Assembly (NCBI GenBank): GCA_023416135.1
Contig: JAEZIF010000298.1
Location: 1 to 6,400 of the forward strand
DNA length: 6,400 bases
Origin: Pseudomonadota bacterium
Lineage (GTDB): Bacteria > Pseudomonadota > Alphaproteobacteria > Reyranellales > Reyranellaceae
Direction: 5' to 3'
The translations under genes were made by a program, and so were the position numbers. The notes under the pieces were generated by a model. That model ran no database searches and was not told the origin of the DNA. It was given only the letters and a program-made list of their open reading frames with translations. This document shows positions 6,154-6,400 of this stretch, piece by piece; the first letter of the stretch is position 1, and the number at the start of each line of letters is the position of its first letter.

Positions 6154-6400
6154 ATGAAGAAGTCGAGGTTCACAGAAGAGCAGATCGTATCGATTCTGCG
6201 GGAGACGGATCGGGATGCGGTGCCGGTGGTAGCCAAGCGGCACGGTGTGAGCGAGCAGACGATCTATACGTGAAAGAAGCGGTTCGGCTCGTTCCAGCCG
6301 GACGACGTTCGGCGTCTGAAACAGCTCGAGCAGGAGAACGCGCGACTGAAGAAGCTGGTGGCGGAGCGTGACCTCGAGATCGAGGTGATGAAAGAGATCG
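6154..6400 (+). pseudogene. IS3-family transposase OrfA, interrupted by an in-frame TGA; truncated by window edge
   Basis: OrfA of IS3-family elements is the DNA-binding part of the transposase and is joined to the OrfB catalytic part by programmed frameshifting. The frame from ATG 6154 reads MKKSRFTEEQIVSILRETDR, then a helix-turn-helix (VVAKRHGVSEQTIYT), then TGA at 6271-6273, then continues KKRFGSFQPDDVRRLKQLEQ and a leucine-zipper-like ENARLKKLVAERDLEIEVMKEI to the edge. Related proteins have Trp at the TGA position (IYTWxKRFG), so the change is most simply TGG to TGA. The same frame stays open on both sides, so there is no frameshift. The zipper and the link to OrfB lie after the stop, so a truncated 39-aa product should be inactive unless the stop is read through. 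The protein continues outside the window. Confidence 0.85.

Larger units (their letters stand above)
6090..6400 (+). mobile_element. IS3-family insertion sequence, left end (continues past window)
   Basis: The left terminus begins TGACCTGCCCCCGGG at 6090, with the 5' TG typical of IS3-family ends and a sequence resembling the IS407-type group. It is followed by a short leader, a strong ribosome binding site and orfA in the same orientation. AGGC at 6086-6089 is a candidate 4-bp target duplication; the other copy lies outside the window. The right end and orfB are not visible. Confidence 0.8.

Noticed and set aside
6271..6273. UGA as a recoded selenocysteine or programmed readthrough codon
   Set aside because: The family residue is Trp, no selenocysteine insertion stem is evident just downstream, and IS3 elements regulate by frameshifting near the orfA end rather than UGA recoding here.

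Overview
This 6.4 kb window comes from a GC-rich bacterial chromosome, most likely an alphaproteobacterium. The basis is strong G/C preference at third codon positions, an RhlE-type DEAD-box helicase with a long Arg/Glu-rich tail, and small cupin and stand-alone RAM-domain genes of types common in that class. Genus cannot be fixed from the sequence alone.

Layout: (1) 1-894, minus strand: N-terminal two thirds of a MATE-family efflux transporter that runs off the left edge. (2) 895-985: a short divergent intergenic region with a 24-bp near-palindrome in front of the MATE gene and a second, smaller dyad (TGTCA-N2-TGACA) over a possible promoter for the next gene. (3) 986-1306, plus: small single-domain cupin. 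(4) 1307-1459: a TTGACT-N17-CATATG promoter followed by a leader with overlapping, mutually exclusive stems. (5) 1460-2974, plus: DEAD-box RNA helicase with all core motifs and a basic low-complexity tail, followed after 26 nt by (6) 3001-3240, plus: a 79-aa stand-alone Lrp/AsnC ligand-binding (RAM) domain, probably cotranscribed. (7) 3241-3463: unassigned spacer. (8) 3464-about 4693, minus: an MFS transporter, convergent to the helicase unit.

The right third looks accessory. The 4694-5323 stretch holds no convincing gene, but it has a strong 36-nt inverted repeat (4800-4835), a weak terminator and a coding-like minus-strand fragment. It is followed by an orphan gene (5324-5983, plus) whose C-terminal half reads as a winged helix-turn-helix. 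Then comes the left end of an IS3-family insertion sequence starting near 6090. Its orfA carries an in-frame TGA where related transposases have Trp, so this copy is probably inactive, and its ribosome binding site lies inside a perfect GNRA-capped hairpin.

Functionally, the two transporters and the cupin look like independent housekeeping or stress units. Only the helicase and RAM-domain gene look like an operon. I found no convincing new multi-gene system. The items most worth a second look are the divergent operator, the helicase leader, the IS translation-control hairpin with its nonsense codon, and the orphan wHTH protein next to the IS.
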